A stretch of DNA of 54,891 bases from an uncultured Pseudomonadota bacterium (GTDB lineage Bacteria > Pseudomonadota > Gammaproteobacteria > Enterobacterales > Succinivibrionaceae). Where the stretch lies: NCBI GenBank assembly GCA_900317945.1, contig ONIT01000004.1, positions 1-54,891 of the forward strand, in the 5' to 3' direction. Each line of letters opens with the position of its first letter. The stretch's first letter is position 1. The notes below the pieces were generated by a model. It saw only the letters and a program-made list of their open reading frames with translations, did no database searches and was not told the DNA's origin. Both the position numbers and the translations under genes were made by a program. Shown piece after piece: positions 1 through 9,083 of the stretch.

Positions 1-90
1 ACTCCGACCACCTTGCGATTCGCTAACTCTTCCCTCCAGCGGGCGAGTTCGGGACTTTCACCCTATAGTCAATGCTCATGCCGAGCACAC
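1..90 (-). mobile_element. Group II intron, 5' end (truncated by window edge)
   Basis: Read on the minus strand from 90 downward, the sequence opens with GTGTGCTCGG, a GTGYG-type group II intron 5' terminus. It then contains CTATAGGGTGAAAGTCCCG, a stretch I recognise from domain I of many bacterial group II introns. The intron starts one base after the T-run of the pntB terminator. Insertion just behind a terminator hairpin is the known habit of class C introns. The rest of the intron, including its reverse transcriptase, lies outside the window. Confidence 0.7.
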
Positions 91-91
91 C

Positions 92-120
92 AAAAAAAAT
101 CCCGTCCGGTGAGGGACGGG
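92..120 (-). terminator. Rho-independent terminator of pntAB
   Basis: On the minus strand CCCGTCC and GGACGGG form a 7-bp stem around a CTCACC loop, followed by A and eight T residues. It lies about 30 bases after the pntB stop codon and directly before the intron 5' end. Confidence 0.85.
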
Positions 121-150
121 ATTCCATTCATTCAGAAGCTAAGCCTGCTG

Positions 151-1728
151 TCAGAGCGACTTGTTGATGTTCTCGACGGTTTCCTTGGCGTCGCCGAAGC
201 ACATCTGGGTGTTCTCCTTGAAGAACAGCGGGTTCTGCACGCCAGCGTATCCGGTTCTCATCGAGCGCTTGAATACTACGACGTTGCGAGCCTTCCAGAC
301 CTCAAGGACAGGCATTCCGTAAATCGGGCTGCTCTCGTTCTCAGCCGCAGCCGGGTTGACGGTGTCGTTCGCGCCGATGACGAGTACGGTATCGGTATCC
401 TCAAAGTCAGGGTTGATGTCATCCATCTCCTCGACGATATCATAAGGAACCTTGGCCTCGGCAAGGAGGACGTTCATGTGTCCCGGGAGGCGTCCTGCGA
501 CAGGATGGATTCCGAAGCGGACCTTGACGCCCTTGGCGCGGAGCTTCTCAGTCATCTCGGCAACGGCGTTCTGAGCCTTTGCGACTGCCATGCCGTAGCC
601 CGGGGTGATGATGACGCTGGAGGAGTTCTTCAGCAGCTCAGCAACCTCGGCAGGCTTGATCTCATGGATCTCGCCCTGAACCTCATCAGCGCCTGCCTCC
701 TGGGGCTTGTTGCCGAAGCCGCCCAGGATGACCGACATGAAGTGGCGGTTCATGGCCTTGCACATGATGTAGGAGAGGATCGCGCCTGAGGAGCCGACCA
801 GCGCGCCGGTAACAATGAGGAGGTCATTGTTGAGCATGAAGCCGGCAGCGGCTGCCGCCCATCCTGAGTAGGAGTTCAGCATCGATACGACAACCGGCAT
901 GTCTGCGCCGCCGATGGAGGCGACGAGGTGCCAGCCGAACGCAAGGGCGATGAGGGTCATCAGAATGAGGCAGAACCAGCCTGTGCCGCTCGGGCCGTAG
1001 GCAAGGAAGCCGATCATCAGGAGAAGCGACACTGCAAGCGCCGCAATGTTGATGGCGTTCTTGCCGGGAAGGACCAGCGGAGCTGACTTGATGAAGCCGG
1101 CGAACTTGCCGAATGCGACGACGGATCCGGTGAAGGTTACGGCGCCGATGAAGATTCCGAGGAAGATCTCAACCAGCTGCACAACCTTCCTGGCGTGCTC
1201 GTCTGATGCCTCAGCGGCAGTCTCAGCCTTTGCGGCCTTGATCCTGTCAGCGTACTTGGCCTGGGCCTCAGCGATCTTCGCCCTCTGGATGTTCATGCTC
1301 TTCTCGCATTCCTGCCTGGACATATCGACCTTGCAGGTAATGGTGGGCATTGCCGCGTCGCGGATCTGGGCCTCAACCTCGATGTTGTGATCGGCGATGA
1401 TGAAGCTGTTGATGCCTACGAGAACGGCAGCGAGGCCCACGAAGCTGTGCAGAAGGGCGACCATCTGCGGCATCTGGGTCATCTCAACCTTCATCGCAAG
1501 GCGGAACGCGCCGAAGAGGCCGCCGATGATCATGGCGATGACGATGAGCACAACTGCGCTGACCTGGAAATGGGGTCCGAATACGGTAGCGATGAGGGCT
1601 ATCGTCATGCCGGCGATTCCATACCAGTTTCCGCGCTTCGCGGTCTCCTGCTTGGACAGTCCCGCGAGGGCCAAAATAAAGAGAACAGCAGCGATTATAT
1701 AGGCCGCTGTAACTAAACCCTGTGACAT
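151..1728 (-). CDS. pntB: NAD(P) transhydrogenase subunit beta, with a loop insertion
   Basis: Beta subunit of the proton-translocating transhydrogenase: membrane helices plus the C-terminal NADP(H)-binding domain III. The N-terminus ([14 protein letters not shown]) and the blocks [32 protein letters not shown] and [20 protein letters not shown] follow the E. coli protein as I know it. The protein is 525 residues against about 462 in E. coli. Nearly all the excess sits between residues 113 and 183, between two membrane segments; this charged, Ala/Lys-rich segment carries Cys132 and Cys141. The start has AGGAG upstream, overlapping the pntA stop, so the two genes are translated as a pair. Identity is certain; the role of the insertion is unknown. 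Confidence 0.97.
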   Translation of the reverse strand: MSQGLVTAAYIIAAVLFILALAGLSKQETAKRGNWYGIAGMTIALIATVFGPHFQVSAVVLIVIAMIIGGLFGAFRLAMKVEMTQMPQMVALLHSFVGLAAVLVGINSFIIADHNIEVEAQIRDAAMPTITCKVDMSRQECEKSMNIQRAKIAEAQAKYADRIKAAKAETAAEASDEHARKVVQLVEIFLGIFIGAVTFTGSVVAFGKFAGFIKSAPLVLPGKNAINIAALAVSLLLMIGFLAYGPSGTGWFCLILMTLIALAFGWHLVASIGGADMPVVVSMLNSYSGWAAAAAGFMLNNDLLIVTGALVGSSGAILSYIMCKAMNRHFMSVILGGFGNKPQEAGADEVQGEIHEIKPAEVAELLKNSSSVIITPGYGMAVAKAQNAVAEMTEKLRAKGVKVRFGIHPVAGRLPGHMNVLLAEAKVPYDIVEEMDDINPDFEDTDTVLVIGANDTVNPAAAENESSPIYGMPVLEVWKARNVVVFKRSMRTGYAGVQNPLFFKENTQMCFGDAKETVENINKSL

Positions 1729-1740
1729 TTAATTGGACTC

Positions 1741-3288
1741 CTATTGTTTGTCTCTTCTGAACATCTTGAGCATCCTGTGGGTCACGGTGAATCCGCCGAA
1801 GATGTTGATCGACGAGATCATGATCGCGAGGAATGCCAGGATGAAGACAGCTGCGGGCGCGTCACCGCTGAACATCTGAACAACGGCGCCTACGACGATA
1901 ATGCCGGAAATCGCATTGGTTACTGACATAAGCGGAGTATGGAGCGCATGGGTAACGTTCCAGACCACATAGTAGCCTACGACGCAGGAAAGGACGAAAA
2001 CGGTGAAGTGCGCAAGGAAGTCTGACGGCGAATAGTGCGCTGCCAGGGCGAAGAGCACGACGAGAACAGGCAGGCCGTACTTGATCCAGGGATTGGTTCC
2101 CTTCGGAGCCTCCTTGGCGGGCTCCTTCTTCTCGGTCTCCGCGGGCTTCTTGGGAGCGGCGGATACTGAGATCTTCGGAGGCGGGAAGGTTACCTCGCCC
2201 TGCTTGACGACGGTCATGTTGCGGATGACGACATCATTGAAGTCGATGTCGATGTTGCCGTCCTTCTTCTTGGAGAGCAGCTTCGTCAGGTTGACGAGGT
2301 TGGTCGCGTAGAGCTGTGAAGACTGGGTCGGGAGGCGGCAGGCGAGATCGGAGTAGCCGATCATCTTGACGCCGTTCTTGGTGGTAACGACCTTGCCGTT
2401 TACCGTGCCCTCGCAGTTTCCGCCGCCTGCGGCAGCCATGTCGACGATGACTGAGCCGCGCTTCATCTGCTCGATGATGTCAGCGGTGATGAGGAGAGGG
2501 GACTTCTTGCCTGGAATAGCGGCAGTGGTGATGATGATGTCGACGTCAGCGGCCTGCTTGCGGAAGAGATCCATCTCCGCCTTGATATAGCCGGCGCTCA
2601 TGACCTTGGCGTAGCCGTCGGTCGAGGTGGCGTCTTCCTTGTAGTCGAGGCGGAGGAACTCGCCGCCCATTGACTCAATCTGCTCGGCAACCTCAGGACG
2701 GGTATCGAACGCGCGGACGATTGCTCCGAGGGAGTGCGCGGTGCCGATGGCGGCAAGTCCTGCGACGCCGGCTCCGATTACGAGAACCTTTGCGGGAGGA
2801 ACCTTGCCTGCAGCGGTGATCTGGCCGCAGAAGAAGCGGCCGAACGCATGGGCAGCCTCAATTACGGCGCGGTAGCCGCTGATGTTGGCGGTTGACGAGA
2901 GCGCGTCCATTGACTGGGCACGGGAAATTCTCGGAACCATGTCCATGGCGAGGACCGTAACCTTTTTCTCAGCGAGCTTGTCAACCAGCTCCTTGTTCTG
3001 TGCAGGGCGGATGAAGCTTACGATGGCAGTGCCTTCCTTCAGCTTGCCGACCTCCGCGTCAGACGGAGCGTTGACCTTGTAGATCAGCGGAGAAGCCCAG
3101 ACCTGAGCGGCGGTGACAACCTTGGCTCCTGCCTCGGTGTAGGCAGAATCACTGAAGCTTGCCAGATCGCCAGCGCCCTTCTCGACGTGAACCTCGAAGC
3201 CCAGCTTAATAAGCTGAGCAACGGTGGCAGGCGTCGCTGCGACTCTGGTTTCTCCCGCAAGACTTTCCTTAGGGATACCGATTATCAT
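1741..3288 (-). CDS. pntA: NAD(P) transhydrogenase subunit alpha
   Basis: Alpha subunit of the membrane transhydrogenase that couples proton entry to hydride transfer from NADH to NADP+. It begins MIIGIPKES, the usual PntA N-terminus, with AGGAAA upstream, so I prefer this ATG over the in-frame start 30 bases earlier. The NAD-binding motif [17 protein letters not shown] is in the middle, a Pro/Lys-rich linker follows near residues 385-405, and the C-terminal ~110 residues are hydrophobic helices. At 515 residues it is close to the usual 510. It is the first gene of pntAB. In a fermenter the enzyme would balance NADPH against NADH. Confidence 0.97.
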   Translation of the reverse strand: MIIGIPKESLAGETRVAATPATVAQLIKLGFEVHVEKGAGDLASFSDSAYTEAGAKVVTAAQVWASPLIYKVNAPSDAEVGKLKEGTAIVSFIRPAQNKELVDKLAEKKVTVLAMDMVPRISRAQSMDALSSTANISGYRAVIEAAHAFGRFFCGQITAAGKVPPAKVLVIGAGVAGLAAIGTAHSLGAIVRAFDTRPEVAEQIESMGGEFLRLDYKEDATSTDGYAKVMSAGYIKAEMDLFRKQAADVDIIITTAAIPGKKSPLLITADIIEQMKRGSVIVDMAAAGGGNCEGTVNGKVVTTKNGVKMIGYSDLACRLPTQSSQLYATNLVNLTKLLSKKKDGNIDIDFNDVVIRNMTVVKQGEVTFPPPKISVSAAPKKPAETEKKEPAKEAPKGTNPWIKYGLPVLVVLFALAAHYSPSDFLAHFTVFVLSCVVGYYVVWNVTHALHTPLMSVTNAISGIIVVGAVVQMFSGDAPAAVFILAFLAIMISSINIFGGFTVTHRMLKMFRRDKQ

Positions 3289-3843
3289 ATTTTTCCTGGA
3301 ATTAACTAATAGCAGCACGGATACGATACCCGCGCCATTAATGAACCTTCCTCGGACTGCCGGGGTTTAACCGGGCACCTGAATACTGGCTAAAGCTCCT
3401 TTCATCAGCACTGGGCTGACAGAACTCTGCTGAAAAGCAAACAGAATCCGGGCCGAACGACGCCCAGGGGAACCGGGCTGAGCACAGCAGTCACTGTCTT
3501 GGCTGAGAAATCGCCCTGGCACGGCAGGGCCGCGCCGGGACAATACCCCAAAATCATTATATGCTTAACTTCACAGAATTTCCAAAAAGCGCTCCGGCAC
3601 TGCCGGGAAAAGGGCGCTCATAAGGCGGGAAATGCCGCCCTGCCATGCTGCTCCGGCCTCATGAAAAAATACTCCGCGGGTGCGGCTCCCTGTCGCTGCC
3701 TCACTGAAAATGAGACATGTGAGTCATAAATCCGAGAGAACTCCGCAAAAAATAGATCCCCGTTGTAAAAACGTCATGGTGATATGGCAAAGCGGCCCAA
3801 AAGCGGTTAAATTCTCCTGAAAGAATTAGACGGAGAGCCCACA
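3289..3843. other. Intergenic region between divergent pntA and rsd
   Basis: About 555 bases between the divergent starts of pntA and rsd. A short plus-strand reading frame at 3499-3729 has a Cys-rich, low-complexity product, no convincing ribosome binding site and no family I recognise, so I do not call it a gene. A possible pntA promoter is listed separately. Nothing else stands out. Confidence 0.6.
3556..3585 (-). promoter_or_regulatory. Possible sigma-70 promoter of pntAB
   Basis: On the minus strand TTGGAA and a perfect TATAAT are separated by 18 bases. The -35 matches consensus at four of six positions. It would give a leader of about 260 bases before pntA. Confidence 0.4.
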
Positions 3844-4422
3844 ATGCTGACGCTTACCAGAATTAACAAGATCCGGCTTCTGGTCGCAGGAAAGCACCCC
3901 TGGATCGACAAGATGCTTGACCACAGAGAATCGCTCATCAAGAAGTACATGACGCTTATCGATCTGAGGGTCAGGGGCGTCGAGGACTGCCCTCCGTCCT
4001 ATACCAAGGTCGAGGATTTCTGCGGCGAGCTGATGGACTACCTCTCGAGCGGGCACTTCGACATCTATCCCAGAATAGTCACCGTGATGGAGAACGCGAC
4101 CGGGCGCAGGCTTGCGATCGCGCAGAGGATAATCCCGAGAATCAGGCACAACACCGATCTGATCCTGAGCTTCGACGACAAGTACGGCGAGGAGCTGAAC
4201 GAGGCCAAGATGAAGGACCTCAGGGAGGACCTGAACAGGCTCGGGCCGATTCTGGACACCAGGTTTACCCTGGAAGACCGCCTTATGGCAATCCTTCAGT
4301 GCATAGATGATCTGATCAAGGATTCAGCCAGGCAGACGGTCTCCAGGCCAAAGGATCTCGGCGGTAAGCCGCTCGGGAAGGATGATCAGGCTAAGGCTGA
4401 GCCGGACGGGAACGCAGGCTGA
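3844..4422 (+). CDS. rsd: Rsd/AlgQ family anti-sigma-70 regulator
   Basis: Rsd binds region 4 of the housekeeping sigma factor and shifts RNA polymerase toward alternative sigmas in stationary phase. The 192-residue product follows the family pattern: a WIDKMLDHRESLIKKY helix, then VEDFCGELMDYLSSGHFDIY (E. coli has DDFCQSLVDYLSAGHFSIY), then DTRFTLEDRLMAIL near residues 138-151. It is about 35 residues longer than E. coli Rsd because of a hydrophilic C-terminal tail rich in Lys and Asp. CGGAGAG precedes the ATG by seven bases. A PilZ gene follows on the same strand 69 bases later. Confidence 0.88.
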   Translation: MLTLTRINKIRLLVAGKHPWIDKMLDHRESLIKKYMTLIDLRVRGVEDCPPSYTKVEDFCGELMDYLSSGHFDIYPRIVTVMENATGRRLAIAQRIIPRIRHNTDLILSFDDKYGEELNEAKMKDLREDLNRLGPILDTRFTLEDRLMAILQCIDDLIKDSARQTVSRPKDLGGKPLGKDDQAKAEPDGNAG

Positions 4423-4491
4423 TTCCAGCCGGAAATGCGCCGGGCGGAAATGTCACCGGGCGGCGCGGGAAAAGAACAGGAAAGCTAAAAC

Positions 4492-4896
4492 ATGGCATTA
4501 GACTCAAAAAACATCATGCAGGAGAGGAGACGCTTCATCAGGATAATCTGCGATCTCCCTGCGCTTGCCACCTATGGGGAAAACAAGGTAAACGTCCAGA
4601 TCAAGGATCTGTCGCTGATGGGCGTGCTGGCCGTCTCCGAGACGCCGCTTGACCTCAGCAAGGGCACCCATGTGAGGATCGACATCCATCTGGGCGCTAC
4701 GCTCACCATCAGCATGGACTGCGCCGTAAGCTACGTGCATGAGAACCTTATCGGGCTCGGCACGATGAGGATCGACATCGACAGCATCACCAACCTCCGC
4801 AGGTTCATCGAGATGAACGGCATGAGCGAGGAGCTCCTGCACCGCGACATCGGACACCTGGTCGGAGAGGACTTCCCTCCGCAGCAGGACTCGTAA
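4492..4896 (+). CDS. PilZ domain protein (probable c-di-GMP receptor)
   Basis: Single-domain PilZ protein of 134 residues. Both c-di-GMP binding motifs are intact: RxxxR at Arg13-Arg17 (in ERRRFIR) and DxSxxG at Asp39-Gly44 (DLSLMG), at the usual spacing. No other domain, signal peptide or membrane segment is visible, so it is probably a cytoplasmic adaptor. AGGAAA lies eight bases before the ATG. It sits directly after rsd and before a strong terminator, so the two may share a transcript. Its partner cannot be read from the sequence. Confidence 0.88.
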   Translation: MALDSKNIMQERRRFIRIICDLPALATYGENKVNVQIKDLSLMGVLAVSETPLDLSKGTHVRIDIHLGATLTISMDCAVSYVHENLIGLGTMRIDIDSITNLRRFIEMNGMSEELLHRDIGHLVGEDFPPQQDS

Positions 4897-4905
4897 TGCC
4901 TGCAG

Positions 4906-4929
4906 GGCGGCCTTCGGGCCGCCTTTTTT
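4906..4929 (+). terminator. Rho-independent terminator after the PilZ gene
   Basis: GGCGGCC and GGCCGCC form a 7-bp stem around TTCG, followed by six T residues, ten bases after the PilZ stop codon. Confidence 0.92.
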
Positions 4930-4978
4930 ATTCCGTTCTTATCCTCTTACTTATTTCCCGCCCCGCGGCAGGCCGGGA

Positions 4979-6349
4979 TCAGACCAGATCGATTATCTCG
5001 CTGATATCTGAGACGGCATGGACGGTGAGCCCCTCTATCGGCTTTCTCGGCGCGTTGGCCTTCGGCACGACCGCAGTCCTGAAGCCGTGCTTCGCAGCCT
5101 CGGCAAGGCGCTCCTGCCCCGATGGAACGGGCCTGACCTCTCCGGAGAGGCCGATCTCGCCGAAGGCAATCATGTCCTTCGGGATCGGGCTCCCGCGGTA
5201 GCTTGAGAGAAGCGCCATGGCGACAGGGACGTCGGCAGCGGTCTCCTCGACCTTGACGCCGCCTACCACGTTGATGAAGACGTCGAAGCCGCCCATCGCG
5301 ACTCCGGCATGGCGGTGAAGGACCGCAAGGAGCATGGCAAGCCTGTTCTGCTCGGTGCCTACCGTTACCCTTCTGGGGTTCGCGAGCTGCGTCTCGTCAA
5401 CCAGGGCCTGCAGCTCGACAAGGAGCGGCCTGGTGCCCTCCCACACGACCATGACGCATGATCCGGGCGCCTCCTTCTCTCCCCTGTTGAGGAAGATGGC
5501 CGAGGGGTTGGACACCTCAAGCATTCCGCGGTCAGTCATGGCAAAAACGCCGATCTCGTTCACCGCGCCGAACCTGTTCTTCTGGCACCTGAGCGTCCTG
5601 AACCTGCTGTCAGTACCGCCCTCGAGCATGACCGAGCAGTCAACGCAGTGCTCCAGGACCTTTGGTCCCGCGAGCGTGCCGTCCTTCGTCACATGGCCGA
5701 CCATGAACGTGGCTACGGCAAGCTTCTTTGCGATCCTCGTGAACCTGGCCGCGCACTCCCTGACCTGGGAGACCGAGCCCGGGACAGAGGAGATCCCGTC
5801 ATCGTACATGACCTGGATTGAGTCAATGATGAGTACCTCAGGACGGTACTTTACAACGAGTCCCTCGACGCGCTCGGCAGAGGTCTCGGCGGCCGCCCTG
5901 ACCTGATCCGTTTTGAGCCCGAGCCTCGCGGCCCTCATGGCAACCTGCTGAAGGGACTCCTCTCCGGTGATATAAAGGACCTTCTTCGTGCCGGAAAGGC
6001 GGCAGACCGTCTCAAGGAGAAGCGTTGACTTGCCTGCTCCCGGATGCCCGCCTATAAGGACCACGGCGCCGGGGACTATCCCTCCGCCCAGGACCCGGTC
6101 AAACTCGCGGAAGCCGGTGCTGAACCTGGGGAGCTCGGCAAGCGGGATCTCGGATAGGATCTCGGACTCTCCCTCCCCCGCGGATCCGGCGAAGCCGCTG
6201 AAGTCGCCGCCTGACGGCGCCTTGCTTTTTGGGGCAAGCTTGACCTCGGTTATTGAGTTCCAGGCCCCGCACTCCGGGCACTTCCCCATCCATCTCGGAA
6301 AATCCGCCCCGCACTCGGAGCAGACATAGGCGCTTCTGCTCTTAGCCAA
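4979..6349 (-). CDS. radA: DNA repair protein RadA (TTG start)
   Basis: RadA is a RecA-like hexameric helicase that drives branch migration in recombination repair. The order is a C4 zinc finger (CSECG and CPECG), Walker A GGHPGAGKST, the RadA-specific KNRFG motif, and a C-terminal Lon-like domain. I chose a TTG start because it yields M-A-K-S-R-S-A-Y-V-C, matching the conserved RadA N-terminus (E. coli MAKAPKRAFVC), with GGGGAG upstream and 456 residues against 460 in E. coli. An in-frame TTG at 6391 would add 14 non-conserved residues. The start overlaps the end of rseC by eight bases, so radA is probably translationally coupled to the sigma-E operon. Confidence 0.95.
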   Translation of the reverse strand: MAKSRSAYVCSECGADFPRWMGKCPECGAWNSITEVKLAPKSKAPSGGDFSGFAGSAGEGESEILSEIPLAELPRFSTGFREFDRVLGGGIVPGAVVLIGGHPGAGKSTLLLETVCRLSGTKKVLYITGEESLQQVAMRAARLGLKTDQVRAAAETSAERVEGLVVKYRPEVLIIDSIQVMYDDGISSVPGSVSQVRECAARFTRIAKKLAVATFMVGHVTKDGTLAGPKVLEHCVDCSVMLEGGTDSRFRTLRCQKNRFGAVNEIGVFAMTDRGMLEVSNPSAIFLNRGEKEAPGSCVMVVWEGTRPLLVELQALVDETQLANPRRVTVGTEQNRLAMLLAVLHRHAGVAMGGFDVFINVVGGVKVEETAADVPVAMALLSSYRGSPIPKDMIAFGEIGLSGEVRPVPSGQERLAEAAKHGFRTAVVPKANAPRKPIEGLTVHAVSDISEIIDLV

Positions 6350-6791
6350 CTTCACTCTCCCCGGGGCATCCGCCGTTCCGCCTGATTTCAATGAGCTTCC
6401 TGCCGCGGGCGAAACGCCTCCCGGCTATTCCTGAAAGGAAAAAGCCCAGAACCAGGCCGCAGCCGGTAACGAGGGCTGTAAGGAGATCAGGAAGGCGGCA
6501 GAGCATTGAGACAAGAAGGAAGACAACTGCCGTGACAAGAGGCACCGCGTAGTCAATTATCGAGGCTGCGGTGATGAGGCGCTCGTCTGACACAACCAGA
6601 ACCTCCTCGCCTGGCTTCAGATCCGCTATGTCGGTCTTAATCAGGACCACCGAGGGCCTGCTGCCCTCCGCCATTGACGCGTTGCGGCACGACGCGCCCT
6701 CCGGGCAGCCGCTGCAGGCGCTCTTTCTCTCGCATCTCACCGCGCAGCGTCCGTCGCGGTATCCCTCAACTATTCCACGGGTCTCTGCCAT
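6342..6791 (-). CDS. rseC: SoxR-reducing / sigma-E regulatory protein RseC
   Basis: Inner-membrane protein of the RseC family, usually the last gene of rpoE-rseABC; the family is linked to SoxR reduction and modest control of sigma-E. The 149-residue product has the N-terminal Cys cluster CSGCPEGASC near residues 26-35, a beta-rich middle with a PGEEVLV motif, then two adjacent membrane helices at about 78-120 and a basic C-terminus. The gene lies six bases after rseB. Its 3' end overlaps the radA start. Confidence 0.92.
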   Translation of the reverse strand: MAETRGIVEGYRDGRCAVRCERKSACSGCPEGASCRNASMAEGSRPSVVLIKTDIADLKPGEEVLVVSDERLITAASIIDYAVPLVTAVVFLLVSMLCRLPDLLTALVTGCGLVLGFFLSGIAGRRFARGRKLIEIRRNGGCPGESEVG

Positions 6792-6797
6792 TGAGCA

Positions 6798-7811
6798 TTA
6801 CCTGCCTGTAATTCCGTCAAATGCCTTCTGATCTATGCTTGCCGCCACCAGCTCCGCGGTCTCCATCGGCAGCATCCCGACCACGGCAACATCATAGCCG
6901 TTCTTGTTCTCGCGGTGATAGACAATGTTCTCGCCCATCTTCATGCCGCCGATATGGAAATTTCGGCTGTGCTTCGTGAGGTACACGGAAAAGTCAAAGA
7001 TCCCGTTGCTTACGAGGAAATATCCAGCCTGCCCCAGACCGTCAATATAGCGCTTCTTCTCGTAGGCAATGACCCGGTAGCCGACCGGGAGATAGCCAAG
7101 CAGGCTGCTGCCGCCGTTCTCCCCTGAGGAAATGTACTCAGGACCTGCCTCCCGGCTCTGGTGGCGCATGGTGCACAGCTTCCCCTTTCTGACTGAGGGA
7201 TCGGAAGAAAACCCGGTAACGGTGTACTGCTCTATCACGCTGCCGCCCCGGTCGACAGCGGCGGCATCCAGCATGAGGCCGGTGCCGGAATCCACTGCCA
7301 TCATGAGGCCGTAGCCCTGCCCGTCTGACGGGACAAGCCTGATGAGCTCTGCGTCTGCGCCGGCGCTTCTGATCCCGCCTGCCGCATAGGGCATGAAGTT
7401 CCTCAGGATTACGTCAGGATCGGATGAGGCGAGGCGGAACCAGATGAAGGCAGGCATTGATTTGGGGAAGAACTCTGACTTGTCCCCGGCGCTATATGAC
7501 AGCCCCTCCTTATCCACTATAATGTAGCGCTCAGCGCCGTTCAGGAACTCCATCACCCAGTGATCGCCGCATCCGGCGATCCTGACCGGCTCGACGGAAT
7601 TCTCCGAGACCTTGACCATTGACATCTCAAACGGCTGGCGGAACGCGGAATAAGCCTTCCTTACCGCTGAGCTGACCTGGTTCCTGCTGTCAATGAGGGA
7701 AAACTGCGACTCTCCTGCCGCCTGGCAGGTGACAGACAAAAAAAATGCGGCAAGGAAAGCCTTCCATGCCGCCGTTCTGGTGATTAATTTCAAAAGCAAA
7801 TTATCCTGCAA
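6798..7811 (-). CDS. rseB: Periplasmic sigma-E regulator RseB (MucB family)
   Basis: RseB binds the periplasmic part of the anti-sigma factor RseA, protects it from DegS, and releases it on sensing displaced lipids or lipopolysaccharide. The 337-residue protein has an N-terminal export signal ending near VTCQAAG, a MucB N-terminal domain (the VRKAYSAFRQPFEMSMV region), and a C-terminal domain including LLGYLPVGYRVIAYEKKR and GVAVVGMLP-like strands. Position between rseA and rseC and a length near the E. coli protein (318) support the call. Divergence is considerable, so the call rests on context as well as sequence. Confidence 0.9.
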   Translation of the reverse strand: MQDNLLLKLITRTAAWKAFLAAFFLSVTCQAAGESQFSLIDSRNQVSSAVRKAYSAFRQPFEMSMVKVSENSVEPVRIAGCGDHWVMEFLNGAERYIIVDKEGLSYSAGDKSEFFPKSMPAFIWFRLASSDPDVILRNFMPYAAGGIRSAGADAELIRLVPSDGQGYGLMMAVDSGTGLMLDAAAVDRGGSVIEQYTVTGFSSDPSVRKGKLCTMRHQSREAGPEYISSGENGGSSLLGYLPVGYRVIAYEKKRYIDGLGQAGYFLVSNGIFDFSVYLTKHSRNFHIGGMKMGENIVYHRENKNGYDVAVVGMLPMETAELVAASIDQKAFDGITGR

Positions 7812-7819
7812 TCTGACCG

Positions 7820-8488
7820 TCAGAGATCGAGCCCGCTTACCCTGCGGAAGCCCTCATGATCCTTGACCATGATGCCGAACTCATTGATGTCCTCGGCAGT
7901 CTCAGCCCTTGCCGAGACATCGGCGGAGCCGCTCTTCTGGCTCCTTACGCCGCGTGCTGCCGCCTGCTCAATCTCGCGCCAGGAGCTTGCGTCTGCACTG
8001 CCGGCATTTCTGAGCCTCGCGCCGGAGAACTCAGCGCTCGCAGGAGCTACACCGCCCATGGGGGCAGTAGAGATGGTGCCGTTCGGGGTAATGCCGCTGT
8101 ACTGCTGGACGCTGACGATGGTTACCGCGGCGACAGAGGCGGCGATGGCGAAGCCTGCGACCTTCCTGATGCCACGCATCCAGAAGCTTTCCTCATTTGC
8201 CGCGCCGGCTGCAGCGGAGCCCTTATCTGCAGCATCTGCCCTGTGTGTCTTGTGGAAGGTTGACGGGCTCATGTAAACGGCTTCCTCGGAGAGCGCCTTG
8301 TCAAAATCAGCGGCAAGATCAGGCTGGGGAACAGCAACGTCATCGCCCCTCATGAGATCTGCGACCAGGCTGTACCTGTCCCATCTCTCAAGAAGCTCAG
8401 GATCGGACTCCATTTTCTCCGACTCCTTCCTGACATCTGCGAGCTCTCCATCCATCAGTGCCGAAACTTTCTCAAACCTGCTGTCCAT
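7820..8488 (-). CDS. rseA: Anti-sigma-E factor RseA
   Basis: Single-pass membrane anti-sigma factor that holds sigma-E at the inner membrane until cleaved. The N-terminus FEKVSALMDGEL and LLERWDRYSLVADLMRGD match the RseA cytoplasmic domain that grips sigma-E. One membrane helix lies at about residues 107-127 (VAGFAIAASVAAVTIVSV) and the rest is periplasmic. I start at the second ATG because GAGG sits five bases before it; the first possible ATG, overlapping the rpoE stop, would add six residues. It is second in the rpoE operon. Confidence 0.93.
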   Translation of the reverse strand: MDSRFEKVSALMDGELADVRKESEKMESDPELLERWDRYSLVADLMRGDDVAVPQPDLAADFDKALSEEAVYMSPSTFHKTHRADAADKGSAAAGAANEESFWMRGIRKVAGFAIAASVAAVTIVSVQQYSGITPNGTISTAPMGGVAPASAEFSGARLRNAGSADASSWREIEQAAARGVRSQKSGSADVSARAETAEDINEFGIMVKDHEGFRRVSGLDL

Positions 8489-8498
8489 AAAAACCTCG

Positions 8499-9083
8499 TC
8501 ATACATGCTCTATGAAGGGGGAGACTGCCTTTACCAGTATTTCCCTGGCGCGGAAGATTCTTGATCTCACCGTGCCGACCGGGCATCCGACCGCGGCAGC
8601 TATCTCATCGTAGCTTTTGCCTTCCACCTGCCGCAGGAGCAGCGCCGTCCTGAGCTCCTCAGGCATCGACGCCAGCGTATCGTCAACCTTCCTCTTCAGC
8701 TGTCTTGTCGAGAGCAGCGCCTCAGGACTGTCTGCGTCCATGAGCTTTCCGCTGCTGTCGTAGATCTCCGTCTCAGGAGCGTCCACGTCAAAGCTGTTGA
8801 CCGCCCTCGACCCGTGAGACACCGCAAAGTTCTTGGCGCAGTTGATGGCGATCCTGTATATCCACGAGTAGAAAGAACTGCTCCCGCGGAAATCAGGCAG
8901 CGCCCTGTAGGCCTTGATGAAGCTCTCCTGGACGACGTCATTGACATCAGCCTGCTCATGCACATACTTCATTACGGCATGCGCAATCCGATACTGATAT
9001 CTGCGGAAAAGCAGCCCGAAAGCTGAACGCTCGCCATTCAGAACGGCGTCTATAAGCTGCTCATCGCTTCTCTCGTCACTCAT
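8499..9083 (-). CDS. rpoE: RNA polymerase sigma-E factor
   Basis: Extracytoplasmic-function sigma factor for the envelope stress response. Region 2 is clear (VNDVVQESFIKAYRALPDF, then SWIYRIAINCAKNF) and region 4 has a helix-turn-helix (KSYDEIAAAVGCPVGTVRSR) near residues 155-175. Length is 194 residues against 191 in E. coli. It is the first gene of rpoE-rseABC-radA. A near-consensus sigma-E promoter lies about 45 bases upstream, so the gene is very likely autoregulated. Confidence 0.97.
   Translation of the reverse strand: MSDERSDEQLIDAVLNGERSAFGLLFRRYQYRIAHAVMKYVHEQADVNDVVQESFIKAYRALPDFRGSSSFYSWIYRIAINCAKNFAVSHGSRAVNSFDVDAPETEIYDSSGKLMDADSPEALLSTRQLKRKVDDTLASMPEELRTALLLRQVEGKSYDEIAAAVGCPVGTVRSRIFRAREILVKAVSPFIEHV

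Noticed and set aside
13..789. Plus-strand reading frame of 258 codons at the left edge
   Set aside because: It crosses the group II intron end, the pntB terminator and the antisense of pntB.
3499..3729. Possible small gene between pntA and rsd
   Set aside because: No ribosome binding site, odd Cys-rich composition, and no known family. It also overlaps the possible pntA promoter.
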